The translations under genes and the position numbers were made by a program. A DNA stretch of 64,000 nucleotides from Bacillus pumilus (lineage in GTDB: Bacteria > Bacillota > Bacilli > Bacillales > Bacillaceae). The stretch spans positions 3,100,001 to 3,164,000 of the forward strand of contig NZ_LT906438.1 of assembly GCF_900186955.1 (NCBI RefSeq). The letters run 5' to 3'. Numbering within the stretch: position 1 is the first letter of the stretch; each line of letters starts with the position of its first letter. This document shows positions 1-7,376 of the stretch, piece after piece. The notes under the pieces were generated by a model. The model was not told the origin of the DNA and searched no databases. It was given only the letters and a program-made list of their open reading frames with translations.

Positions 1-384
1 GCTCTTTGTTTTCTTTTGCTCGCCCTCTTTTTCAAGATTGACTTTCAATGAAGGCTTATCGCTCTCCGGTGCTTCCTTTTTATCGACATCAAAAACAGGT
101 TTGTTTTTCAATAAGCGATAGCCGGCATATATCAAAAAGGCCGCAAATAAATATCCTGTGAGACTAAATGTAATATTGAGCAGGAATTTTAAAAAGAGAA
201 AGCCGGCAAAAATATAGGAAACTGAACCGAGCCAACGTTTGGATCTTGAGTGCAGCCAATAGCCCGCAAGCGCAAAAAACACAGGCCAAAACAAATCGGC
301 TCCGATCCCAATAATTTTGAGAAATAGATTAATACCAAAAATCACGACAATGATGCCTAAAATTTGATTCCTTGAAAAACGCAG
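1..384 (-). CDS. liaF: LiaF, inhibitor of the LiaRS system (partial, N-terminal part)
   Basis: Membrane protein that in Bacillus keeps the LiaS kinase off until cell-wall antibiotics arrive. The window holds the first 128 codons; the C-terminal part lies beyond the left edge. The visible part has about four hydrophobic segments with the LiaF-like stretch GYWLHSRSKRWLGS, then a charged linker rich in Lys and Glu. No ATG, GTG or TTG precedes the conserved region in frame. The only start with a good SD is CTG at 384, eight bases after GGAGG (393-397 on the plus strand). It follows liaG closely in the same operon. The family call rests on recalled similarity to B. subtilis LiaF and on the operon. 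Confidence 0.82.
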   Translation of the reverse strand, partial: MRFSRNQILGIIVVIFGINLFLKIIGIGADLFWPVFFALAGYWLHSRSKRWLGSVSYIFAGFLFLKFLLNITFSLTGYLFAAFLIYAGYRLLKNKPVFDVDKKEAPESDKPSLKVNLEKEGEQKKTKS

Positions 385-414
385 TTGACTCGCCTCCTTC
401 CTTTGTTTCGTTCA

Positions 415-1284
415 TTACCGCAGCTTTAAGTTTCCGCTTGTCATTTCAATATCGACTAAGTGTGTCCCTTTTCCCCGCGTGCCTGTAAAGCCTCGACCTT
501 CACTATCTGCTTGATCAAAGTGATAGGTGTGATCGACACTTCCACTTGTTTTTTTCACTTGGACATTAAAATCTCCTTCATCCGGCAGGTTAAATTTTGC
601 GCTGCCTGATGTCATGTGAAAAGAGACAGGTGATTCAATGGTATCAAAACTTGCCGTCAATCTACCACTTGTCATTTCTAGCTGCATTTCGCCTTTGACA
701 TCTTTAATATCGGCACGCCCTGAGGTTGCTCCAATATCGCTATTTTTCGCATCGATGTGAGACACAGAGAGTCTGCCAGATGTCGCTTTGATTTCGACAT
801 TGTTTGCTGAGAAATTCTCGGCATTGAGGTTTCCGCTTGTTGATTTGAGGATCACATCTTCAAGTGCCAGCTTCCCTTCGCCGTCCATCTCACTGACCCC
901 GCTTCCACCCGTAATCTTCACATTTTTATGATAATCTGTTGGCATTTTGACTAAGAGTTCTCCTTTTTCAAATGAAGTGAAAAACAAGAATCCTTTATTT
1001 TCAGCACGGATTTTAAATGTACTGCCTGTTTGTTCCGCATACATTTTCCCTTTTCCACCTACGACCATCACGGAAATATCGGAACGATTTTCAGGTTTTA
1101 CCTTCACGCGAAATCCAGAAAGAGAAATATCTAATTGATCAATTTCATCTTTTTTCGCTGAAGCTGTTGTGACTGCTTTTTCACGGGAGAAACTCAAATG
1201 AAAGAGATTTTCGTTTTTGAAAAGCATCCCAATCATTAAAAAGACACCTACAAGTATACAAATTAGACCGATTAACCGCTTCAT
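415..1284 (-). CDS. liaG: LiaG, membrane-anchored DUF4097-type protein
   Basis: 289-residue protein of the liaIHGFSR operon. An N-terminal membrane anchor (about residues 4-22) is followed by a region made of repeated beta-type units, each with a turn such as TSGxL or TSGS (GGSGV, STSGNL, ATSGRL, ATSGRA, MTSGRL, MTSGS, KTSGS, MTSGNL). This periodic pattern is typical of DUF4097/DUF4098 beta-helix proteins. The exact function is unknown in B. subtilis; the domain should lie outside the membrane. It is preceded by a hairpin after liaH, so it is probably transcribed at a lower level than liaIH. Confidence 0.88.
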   Translation of the reverse strand: MKRLIGLICILVGVFLMIGMLFKNENLFHLSFSREKAVTTASAKKDEIDQLDISLSGFRVKVKPENRSDISVMVVGGKGKMYAEQTGSTFKIRAENKGFLFFTSFEKGELLVKMPTDYHKNVKITGGSGVSEMDGEGKLALEDVILKSTSGNLNAENFSANNVEIKATSGRLSVSHIDAKNSDIGATSGRADIKDVKGEMQLEMTSGRLTASFDTIESPVSFHMTSGSAKFNLPDEGDFNVQVKKTSGSVDHTYHFDQADSEGRGFTGTRGKGTHLVDIEMTSGNLKLR

Positions 1285-1344
1285 TCATACCATCCCTTTA
1301 TCTTCTGACCTTTTCATTATAAGGAAAAGCGAAACAGAAAGAAA

Positions 1345-1388
1345 TCAAATATCGGAAGAAAAATCCTGCTTTTCTTCCGATCTGCCAT
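1345..1388 (-). terminator. Hairpin between liaH and liaG, likely partial terminator or processing site
   Basis: A perfect 12-bp inverted repeat (1351-1362 with 1370-1381, 7-base loop) lies between the liaH stop and liaG. The minus-strand side has only a broken U stretch, so termination is probably partial. In B. subtilis the main transcript covers only liaIH, with a weaker full-length one; this hairpin is the likely cause of the same pattern here. Confidence 0.6.
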
Positions 1389-1395
1389 TGATTTC

Positions 1396-2061
1396 TTAGT
1401 TTGCTTGCTGCTGCTCAGGCTTCTTCTCCAGCTTGAGCTTCTGCCATTCTTTTTCAACCTCATCAGCATAGTCTAGATGAGCATATGCTCCTTGATCCTC
1501 AAATTGTGTATAGCTGCCCGCTTTTGTCTCCATTTCTTCGATACGGTTCTCCATTCGAAGAAATTCTTTATATGCACTTTCACTATCTACTTTATTCATA
1601 GATTCGTTCATATGCTGCTTTGCCTGTGCGGCATTTGCTCTTGCTATGAGTGCCTGCTTCTTGTCTTTAATATCACGCAGCTTCGTTTCTAACTGTTGCA
1701 ATTGCTCTTTTAGCTCTTTTAATTGTTTCACAGATTGCTGATAAGCTTCCTGATATTCCTGATGCTTTTCTTCAAAATACTTCATTTCTGTGAGCGCTTT
1801 TCGTGCTAATTCTTCTTCTCCTGCATGAAATGCCAGCTCAGCCTGCTTCTTTCTTTTATCAGCAAATGCTTCCGTCTCTTCTGCTTTGCGCAGGAAGCCT
1901 TGTTGAATCGTTTGCTGTTTGATGATCGCATGTTTCGCTTTGGCAATATCGTCCTCCATATCACGAACGTACTGATTCAGCATGACACGTGGATTCTCCA
2001 TTTTATCTAAGCCCTCATTGACCGTTGCAACAAACATATCTCTCATTCTTCTAAATACCAT
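1396..2061 (-). CDS. liaH: LiaH, PspA/IM30-family phage shock protein homologue
   Basis: 221-residue cytoplasmic protein of the PspA/IM30/Vipp1 family, which forms large ring or rod oligomers at the stressed membrane. The sequence is almost all predicted coiled coil from about residue 25 to 190 with the family's N-terminal amphipathic helix (MVFRRMRDMFVATVNEGLDK) and the conserved PRVMLNQYVRDMEDDIAKAK block. SD GGAGGA sits just upstream of the ATG. It lies directly behind liaI, its membrane recruiter, as in B. subtilis. Length is close to the 225 aa recalled for B. subtilis LiaH. Confidence 0.94.
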   Translation of the reverse strand: MVFRRMRDMFVATVNEGLDKMENPRVMLNQYVRDMEDDIAKAKHAIIKQQTIQQGFLRKAEETEAFADKRKKQAELAFHAGEEELARKALTEMKYFEEKHQEYQEAYQQSVKQLKELKEQLQQLETKLRDIKDKKQALIARANAAQAKQHMNESMNKVDSESAYKEFLRMENRIEEMETKAGSYTQFEDQGAYAHLDYADEVEKEWQKLKLEKKPEQQQAN

Positions 2062-2076
2062 TTGAATTTCCTCCTC

Positions 2077-2469
2077 TTATTTTTTCTTTAAAAAATCTTC
2101 CCATTCTTGATCAAATGACGTATGCATAGGTTCTTCCATTTTCGGTGACGTGTTTGGCTCCATATATGATCTACTTGATGATTCTTTTGCCTGTTTACCA
2201 TTGATCATCGTCCAGCCGAAGTAGAGAAGCCCCCCAGATAGTGCGATTCCAAGGATAAATGGCAGAGCTTGCACAACGAACATGACACCAATGACTGCTA
2301 GAATGACGCCGAAGGTTTTACTGCCTTTTTCATATTTCTTTACACCTACATAGATGAGCCACGCCCCAATCAGAATTGGGATCAGCCCTCCTAGTGAGCC
2401 ACCGAAGAAGATGGATAGACCGACAAACATTAAAATCGAACCGATGATGGTTTTACTTGTTATTTTCAT
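2077..2469 (-). CDS. liaI: LiaI, small membrane anchor for LiaH
   Basis: 130-residue membrane protein, first gene of the lia operon. It has two to four hydrophobic segments rich in Gly and Ile and a hydrophilic C-terminus ending FDQEWEDFLKKK, the same kind of tail recalled for B. subtilis LiaI. The start at 2469 is chosen because AGGAGG lies seven bases before it; another ATG six bases upstream (2475) is too close to the SD, and the longer open frame to 2601 has no support. In B. subtilis LiaI recruits LiaH to membrane foci under bacitracin or daptomycin stress. Confidence 0.9.
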   Translation of the reverse strand: MKITSKTIIGSILMFVGLSIFFGGSLGGLIPILIGAWLIYVGVKKYEKGSKTFGVILAVIGVMFVVQALPFILGIALSGGLLYFGWTMINGKQAKESSSRSYMEPNTSPKMEEPMHTSFDQEWEDFLKKK

Positions 2470-2500
2470 CTTCATGCCTCCTTTCTTACTCCTTGCTTTT

Positions 2501-2527
2501 ACTATAGTCAAAAAAGAAAGCTGGCAA
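2501..2527 (-). promoter_or_regulatory. Putative liaI promoter (-10 and -35)
   Basis: On the minus strand a -10 TATAGT (2501-2506) lies below a TTGCCA -35 (2522-2527) at 15 bp. That spacing is poor and fits a promoter that needs an activator. The LiaR-type operator lies just upstream. Confidence 0.5.
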
Positions 2528-2551
2528 AACGTGTCGCAGATTGATCTTTCA

Positions 2552-2569
2552 TTGCGACCAGAGTCGTAA
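2552..2569 (-). promoter_or_regulatory. LiaR-type operator upstream of liaI
   Basis: A 7-4-7 inverted repeat, TTACGAC-TCTG-GTCGCAA read on the minus strand (6 of 7 positions pair), is centred near -66 relative to the inferred start. This architecture and the ACGACTC(T/C)GGTC core fit the LiaR box as I recall it from B. subtilis. Confidence 0.65.
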
Positions 2570-2595
2570 CTTCGCTCAGACTGAGCGGTAGAATC

Positions 2596-2627
2596 AAACA
2601 AAAAACACTCTTCGAAAAGAAGAGTGT
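2596..2627 (-). terminator. Rho-independent terminator reading leftward, upstream of liaI
   Basis: Stem ACACTCTTC/GAAGAGTGT (2605-2613 with 2619-2627) with a T tract on the minus-strand side. No minus-strand gene in this window ends here. The former upstream gene seems to have been replaced by the iron module that begins at 2690. Confidence 0.7.
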
Positions 2628-2641
2628 CCAGATTGTGGACA
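2625..2641. promoter_or_regulatory. Short inverted repeat ahead of the araC-type gene
   Basis: TGTCCA-gattg-TGGACA is a perfect 6-bp inverted repeat just upstream of the AraC-type gene and next to the leftward terminator. It may be an autoregulatory site, but nothing else supports this. Confidence 0.25.
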
Positions 2642-2689
2642 AAGCCGCTAACTTATTTGCTATTTTTAGCTCTTGTGGGTGCTAAACGT

Positions 2690-3541
2690 ATGGTAGAATC
2701 ACAGAATAAGTGGTATTTAGATCAAGTCAAAGGCAGGTGTCGTACATTGATAAATAGAGATCAACTAGCTGATCTATTTGCTAGTCATTCTTTTCACATA
2801 CAAGAAATCTATCGTTTAGTTATCCAGCCCCATAGTACATTAAGTGAGTTTAAGACAGAAAGTGCTGGCTTTCTTTTAAGCATTCGCGGGGAAGCTAGAC
2901 TGAATATCAATGGGAAGAGCTACGATTTGCAGCCAGGGTCCGTCATGCATGTAACACCAGGATGCCAGCTGGCCCTGCAGGTGATCAGTCAATCAGAATA
3001 CGAGTACCATTCACTTTTCTATCATTTGAATTGTGATAAGGAATCTGACTGTGACACTGCTTTCAAGCTGGAAACGGGAGCAAATCCGAGAATCATTGAA
3101 TTACTCACCATGCTCCACCAAAATGTTCATGCACCTGGCGGGATGGGAAAACTTCGAGTCAAGGAATTATTTTTGCGCATCCTATATCAAATGCTAATGG
3201 GCTGTAAGCAGAAAGAGAGCTCTCCTAATGAAAGGATCATCGAGGAAGCCGTCGCTTATATTAGAGGGCAATATATGAATCCATTAACACTCCAGGATCT
3301 CGCTGAACTGTGCGATATGAATCCTAAAAGCTTCTCATACTTTTTCCATAAATATACCGGACTTCACCCAATTGACTATGTCATCCAGTATCGTATGGAA
3401 AGAGCGCGTGAAATACTAAAAGCAGGTAATATTCCCATCCGTGATGTTTCTATGACTGTCGGCTATCCCAATCCGCTATATTTTAGCAGACTATTTAAAA
3501 AGAAATTCGGAGTGCCGCCTAGCGCATATACCGCTAAATAA
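2690..3541 (+). CDS. AraC-family transcriptional regulator, Btr-like
   Basis: About 283 residues: an N-terminal cupin-like AraC ligand-binding domain (roughly residues 25-110, with GFLLSIRGEARLNINGKSYDLQPGSVMHVTPG) and a C-terminal double helix-turn-helix DNA-binding domain (about residues 185-280, LTLQDLAELCDMNPKSFSYFFHKYTGLHPIDYVIQYRMERAREIL). An open frame runs back to GTG 2624, but the ATG at 2690 with a weak GGGTG SD is the likelier start. The neighbouring Fur-controlled gene set, including a FeuA-like protein, suggests that it senses a ferri-siderophore and activates that operon, as Btr does for feuABC in B. subtilis; this is inference. Confidence 0.85.
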   Translation: MVESQNKWYLDQVKGRCRTLINRDQLADLFASHSFHIQEIYRLVIQPHSTLSEFKTESAGFLLSIRGEARLNINGKSYDLQPGSVMHVTPGCQLALQVISQSEYEYHSLFYHLNCDKESDCDTAFKLETGANPRIIELLTMLHQNVHAPGGMGKLRVKELFLRILYQMLMGCKQKESSPNERIIEEAVAYIRGQYMNPLTLQDLAELCDMNPKSFSYFFHKYTGLHPIDYVIQYRMERAREILKAGNIPIRDVSMTVGYPNPLYFSRLFKKKFGVPPSAYTAK

Positions 3542-3703
3542 ATCTGTAGTATTTCTCCTCAAAACAATGGATGCTAGCCTCATTCCTTAAAGAGTTTCTT
3601 CAGCTCTCTATGAAACAATCAGCCTAACTCCTCAGAAATAGATCATCCCTCTTTTGTCAGCCCTGATTAGATAATAATGCATATGATATTCGTTATTTGT
3701 GTA

Positions 3704-3758
3704 TTCGCATTTCACGAGGTCCTTGCTATACTAGTCGATGATAATGATTATCAATATC
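3704..3758 (+). promoter_or_regulatory. Sigma-A promoter with Fur box for the iron module
   Basis: -35 TTCGCA (3704-3709), 17-bp spacer, -10 TATACT (3727-3732). A Fur box GATAATGATTATCAATATC (3740-3758) matches the classical 19-bp consensus at all but one position and covers the predicted start site. Strong repression by Fe-Fur is expected. No coding sequence was found in the remainder of 3542-3812. Confidence 0.9.
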
Positions 3759-3812
3759 AATTATTGCTGAGGATATACAAAGTGACTCAGCAACGACAGG
3801 GAGGCAGATGAT

Positions 3813-5117
3813 ATGAACAAAAAAAGGCAGCTTTGTATTGGGTTGTCCTTGTCAGCGACCTGGCTGAAGGGAAAAGGATGGCGGCATCCGAGCAGCATGG
3901 TAGAACACTTATTCTCAACCAACTTCTACGTCGAGCTGGCAAAGATTGCAGAGATGGCCAAGCTTGACTTTCTTTTTAAGCCGGATGCACTCGTGCTCAA
4001 CATAGAGTCATTGGATCACTCCCCTGGCTTTGGCGGTCTTGACCCAACGGTTCTGCTTGCTTCGATTGCTCATGAGACGGATCGAATCGGACTTGTTTCA
4101 ACCGCCTCGACTACGTTCAACCCTCCCTATGTAGTGGCGAGACAGCTTCAGTCCTTGCATTGGATCAGCAATGGGCGTGCCGGCTGGAATATTGTCACTT
4201 CGATCGACGGAGCCGAAAATTTTAGCCATTCACCCATGCCAACCTCAGAAGAACGATATAAGAAGGCGATGGAATTTACGGATGTTGTACGCAAGCTTTG
4301 GGAGAGCTATCCAAATGAGGCGCTGCTCATCAATCGGACGACAGGACAGTTTACTGACAGGGAGAGAATTTCTTCTATTCAACATGAGGGGCATTTCTTT
4401 CATATTAAGGGTCCGCTCAATGTGCCGGCCCATCCGTCAGGAACCATTCCTTTGTTTCAGGCAGGTGCTTCGGAAATGGGGCGGGATTTTGCCGCTTCAA
4501 CCGCAGATGCGATGTTTGCAGCAACCCCAGATATTGCCTCAGGCATTGAATTACGGAAAGACATGAGGAGAAGAGCATGCAAGCATGGCCGCCAGGCGGA
4601 TGATATCCGTGTACTGCCTGGCTTGTACTTTTTTTTAGGAAAAACACGTGACGAGGCACATGAAATGTATCGAGAGGCGCATTCCCATCTAAGCACTGCA
4701 CAAGGTTATGCAGCGATTCAATCGATTCTAGGTCTCGATATTCGTCACCTCCCCTTAGATCAACCCGTTCCTACCGATATGCTGCAAGGAATTGATGAGC
4801 AGGTACGCAGTCAAACCCATGCTGATTTGCTGCGCAGGTTGATTGTACAAACGCAGCCTACCGTAAGAGAACTACTCTCTAGGCCTGAGGTCATTGAGTC
4901 TGCACACTGGGTGATCGTGGGAACAGCTCATGATGCACAGGGAGAAATAACCAGATGGTTTGAAACGGGTGCTTTAGACGGATTCATTGCTCTTCCGGGC
5001 TCAGTACAATCACTAGAATTATTTTTTGACGAATTGGTCCCCTTACTCGTCCAACATGGCTTGTTTAGGAGTGAATATACAGGGTCCACCTTGCGTGAGC
5101 ATCTGGGGATGAAATAA
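3813..5117 (+). CDS. NtaA/SnaA/DszA-family FMN-dependent monooxygenase
   Basis: 434-residue bacterial-luciferase-like TIM-barrel flavoenzyme that uses reduced FMN and O2. The block GLVSTASTTFNPPYVVARQLQSLHWISNGRAGWNIVTS (about residues 92-130) is typical of the NtaA/SnaA/DszA group, whose members include nitrilotriacetate and EDTA monooxygenases acting on metal chelates, dibenzothiophene sulfone monooxygenase and S-(2-succino)cysteine monooxygenase. SD GGGAGG lies eight bases before the ATG. It is the first gene after a near-perfect Fur box and is followed 41 bp later by a siderophore-binding lipoprotein. Inference: it oxidises an iron chelate or siderophore so that the iron is released. The substrate cannot be read from sequence. 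The gene looks more G+C-rich than its downstream neighbour, hinting at a separate origin. Confidence 0.85.
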   Translation: MNKKRQLCIGLSLSATWLKGKGWRHPSSMVEHLFSTNFYVELAKIAEMAKLDFLFKPDALVLNIESLDHSPGFGGLDPTVLLASIAHETDRIGLVSTASTTFNPPYVVARQLQSLHWISNGRAGWNIVTSIDGAENFSHSPMPTSEERYKKAMEFTDVVRKLWESYPNEALLINRTTGQFTDRERISSIQHEGHFFHIKGPLNVPAHPSGTIPLFQAGASEMGRDFAASTADAMFAATPDIASGIELRKDMRRRACKHGRQADDIRVLPGLYFFLGKTRDEAHEMYREAHSHLSTAQGYAAIQSILGLDIRHLPLDQPVPTDMLQGIDEQVRSQTHADLLRRLIVQTQPTVRELLSRPEVIESAHWVIVGTAHDAQGEITRWFETGALDGFIALPGSVQSLELFFDELVPLLVQHGLFRSEYTGSTLREHLGMK

Positions 5118-5158
5118 AGCACGACCACAATAGACAGTTTGAGAGGAGTTTTAGAAAG

Positions 5159-6145
5159 ATGAATAAAAAATTAATGATCATCGGCTTCATTTCCTTATTG
5201 ATGCTGATCATGGTGGCATGCGGAGGAGGAGACAAGCCTAAGCAATCAACTACAGTCTCCGGAAGCAAAAATGCCGGAATTGAAGATTCAGGAGATACTG
5301 CTACGAAAACAATAGAGTATCTTGGGAAAAAGTATACCCTCCCGAAAAAAACCGAAAAAATCGTCATTACTGGGGCGATGGAAGCAATGGAAGATGCCGT
5401 TGTACTTGATGTTCATCCAGCAGGGGCAATATCAGTAGGAGGGAAATTCCCGAAAATATTTGCTTCAATCACAAGCGATTCCGAATCAATCGGTGAAAAA
5501 CAGCAGCCGAATTTTGAGAAAATATTAAAATTGAAACCTGACGTTATTTTAGGCTCCTCTAAATTTCAACAAGTCGTATTAAACAAGTTAGAGAAAATTG
5601 CTCCGACCATTCCAATATCCCATATCGCGACAAATTGGGAGGCTAATTTAGAGCTAATGGCCGATTTAACAGGGAAACAGAAGAAAGCAAACAAAATCCT
5701 CACTCAATACAAAACAGATGTCAAAGACGCAAAAGCATCGTTAAAGGAGAAGCTCAAGGATAAAAAAGTAGCCATCATTCGAATTCGGGGAGCACAAGCC
5801 TTCGTATATCCAGAAGATGTGTATTTTAATCCTGTCTTGTATAAAGAATTGGATCTCACAGTTCCTCAACCGGTTAGCTTAGCAAAAACGCAAGAAGCAA
5901 TCTCTGTCGAGCAGCTAGGGGAAATGAATCCGGATTATTTATTTGTACAATTTTCTACGGATGAAAATCAAGAGGCACAACAAGCATTTGATGACATGAA
6001 AAAGAATCCTGTTATTCAAAACATGACGGCCTTTAAAAAGGATCAGGTTTATATCAATGTGGTTCACCCACTCCTTGAAGGAGGACCTGCTTATAGCCGC
6101 ATCCAATTTTTAGAAGCCTTGCAGCAGCAATTAGAAAATAAATGA
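5159..6145 (+). CDS. FeuA-like ferri-siderophore-binding lipoprotein
   Basis: 328 residues with a lipoprotein signal (lipobox ending MVAC, Cys21) and a class III periplasmic-binding fold. Against my recollection of B. subtilis FeuA it matches over most of its length (EYLGKKYTLPKKTEKIVITGAMEAMED..LDVHPAGAISVGGKFPKIF). The basic residues that hold ferri-bacillibactin in FeuA appear kept: Lys114 (IGEK), Lys135 (SSKF), Arg210 (IRIR) and Lys243 (AKTQ). A tris-catecholate or similar anionic siderophore is therefore the likely ligand. No permease or ATPase gene is nearby, so it must borrow a FeuBC-type transporter from elsewhere. It lies in an apparent operon between the monooxygenase and the reductase. 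Confidence 0.88.
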   Translation: MNKKLMIIGFISLLMLIMVACGGGDKPKQSTTVSGSKNAGIEDSGDTATKTIEYLGKKYTLPKKTEKIVITGAMEAMEDAVVLDVHPAGAISVGGKFPKIFASITSDSESIGEKQQPNFEKILKLKPDVILGSSKFQQVVLNKLEKIAPTIPISHIATNWEANLELMADLTGKQKKANKILTQYKTDVKDAKASLKEKLKDKKVAIIRIRGAQAFVYPEDVYFNPVLYKELDLTVPQPVSLAKTQEAISVEQLGEMNPDYLFVQFSTDENQEAQQAFDDMKKNPVIQNMTAFKKDQVYINVVHPLLEGGPAYSRIQFLEALQQQLENK

Positions 6146-6235
6146 GACTGCTGAAATCATGTGGCTGTTCCAAAACGATGCCCCATCGTCATTTTAAAAA
6201 ATAAATGAAGCAAAAGAAGCGAGGCGAAGTGTACG

Positions 6236-7285
6236 ATGCAGGACATGGAAGTATATGATGTAACGATTATTGGCGGAGGACCTGCTGGATTGTTTTCCGC
6301 TTTTTATAGCGGATTGCGTGAAATGAAAACGAAGCTGATTGAATTCCAGCCATTCCTTGGAGGGAAGGTTCATGTTTATCCGGAAAAGATGATCTGGGAT
6401 ATAGGAGGACTAACACCTGTTCCAGGCTCGCAGCTAATTGATCAAATTGTTGCTCAAGGACTGACGTTTGAACCAAAGGTCGTACTCGGAGAAAAGGTTA
6501 CCTCTCTTTCTCAAGACGAAAGAGGTCACTTTGTTCTCCACACCGCGTCAAATCAAAAACATTACTCCAAAACCGTCATTTTAGCTGTTGGAGGAGGTAT
6601 CCTCAAGCCGATTAAATTGGATATTGAGGGTGCAGAACGATTCGAGGTTCAAAATTTGCATTATACGGTCAAATCCCTTGCACGCTTTAAAGATAAAACC
6701 GTGTTGATCTCAGGAGGTGGTAATTCAGCCATTGACTGGGCGAATGAGCTGGAGCCGATTGCCAAGCAAGTGTATTTGACCTATCGGAAAGAAGCCTTAA
6801 AAGGACACGAAGCCCAAATATCGCACCTTAAAAACAGCTCTGTCCAATTCCTGCTTCATACATCGATTGAAAAGCTCATCGCAGCAGACGATCATGAGCG
6901 GATTAAAACGGTTGTCCTCAAAAATAATCAGGACGATGCCTTATTTGATCTAGCCATAGATGAAGTCATTATCAATCATGGATACGAGCGAGACAAAGAA
7001 TTACTTGCGAATAGTACCATTAAACTAGAGCAGAAGGATTACTGGATTGCAGGAACTCCACTGAGTGAGACGTCAGTCCGAGGCATTTACGCTGCAGGCG
7101 ATATTTTGCATCATGAAGGAAAATTGCATTTGATTGCTGGCGCTTTCCAGGATGCTGCGAATGCGGTAAACCAAGCCAAGCAATATGTAATGCCTGATGC
7201 AAGCGCTCGTGGAATGGTTTCTTCGCATAATGACATATTTATTCAAAAAAACAAAGAGCTGATGAAGCATTTGTATACGAAATAA
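6236..7285 (+). CDS. Ferredoxin/flavodoxin-NADP+ reductase, thioredoxin-reductase-like type
   Basis: 349-residue FAD/NADPH flavoprotein of the YumC/YcgT group. An N-terminal FAD Rossmann motif (VTIIGGGPAGLFSAFYSG) and an internal NADPH-binding motif (VLISGGGNSAIDWANEL, about residues 158-174) are present. The thioredoxin-reductase CxxC redox centre is absent, as expected for this class. A late FAD motif GIYAAGDI is also present. It is the last gene of the Fur-controlled set, 90 bp after the FeuA-like gene, and ends at a strong terminator. In B. subtilis the paralogue ycgT is, as I recall, also iron-regulated. It may supply electrons to the monooxygenase's flavin or reduce Fe3+ directly; this is inference. 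Confidence 0.87.
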   Translation: MQDMEVYDVTIIGGGPAGLFSAFYSGLREMKTKLIEFQPFLGGKVHVYPEKMIWDIGGLTPVPGSQLIDQIVAQGLTFEPKVVLGEKVTSLSQDERGHFVLHTASNQKHYSKTVILAVGGGILKPIKLDIEGAERFEVQNLHYTVKSLARFKDKTVLISGGGNSAIDWANELEPIAKQVYLTYRKEALKGHEAQISHLKNSSVQFLLHTSIEKLIAADDHERIKTVVLKNNQDDALFDLAIDEVIINHGYERDKELLANSTIKLEQKDYWIAGTPLSETSVRGIYAAGDILHHEGKLHLIAGAFQDAANAVNQAKQYVMPDASARGMVSSHNDIFIQKNKELMKHLYTK

Positions 7286-7345
7286 AGCGTTCATTGAACA
7301 AGCAAGACTTGTAATCCCTTCTGCGCTTACAGAAGGAAAACGTTT

Positions 7346-7376
7346 AGCACTCTTCTCATTCGAAGAGTGCTTTTTC
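7346..7376 (+). terminator. Terminator of the iron module
   Basis: Stem AGCACTCTTC/GAAGAGTGCT (7346-7355 with 7362-7371) followed by TTTTT on the plus strand. The inner 8 bp of each arm match the hairpin at 2605-2627. Confidence 0.85.

Noticed and set aside
2624..2689. Upstream extension of the AraC-type gene to GTG 2624
   Set aside because: The start lies inside a terminator hairpin, has no SD, and the added residues look like translated leader.
4245..5128. Several minus-strand open frames over the monooxygenase and lipoprotein genes
   Set aside because: They are antisense shadows of well-supported genes, with no SD and no recognisable domain.
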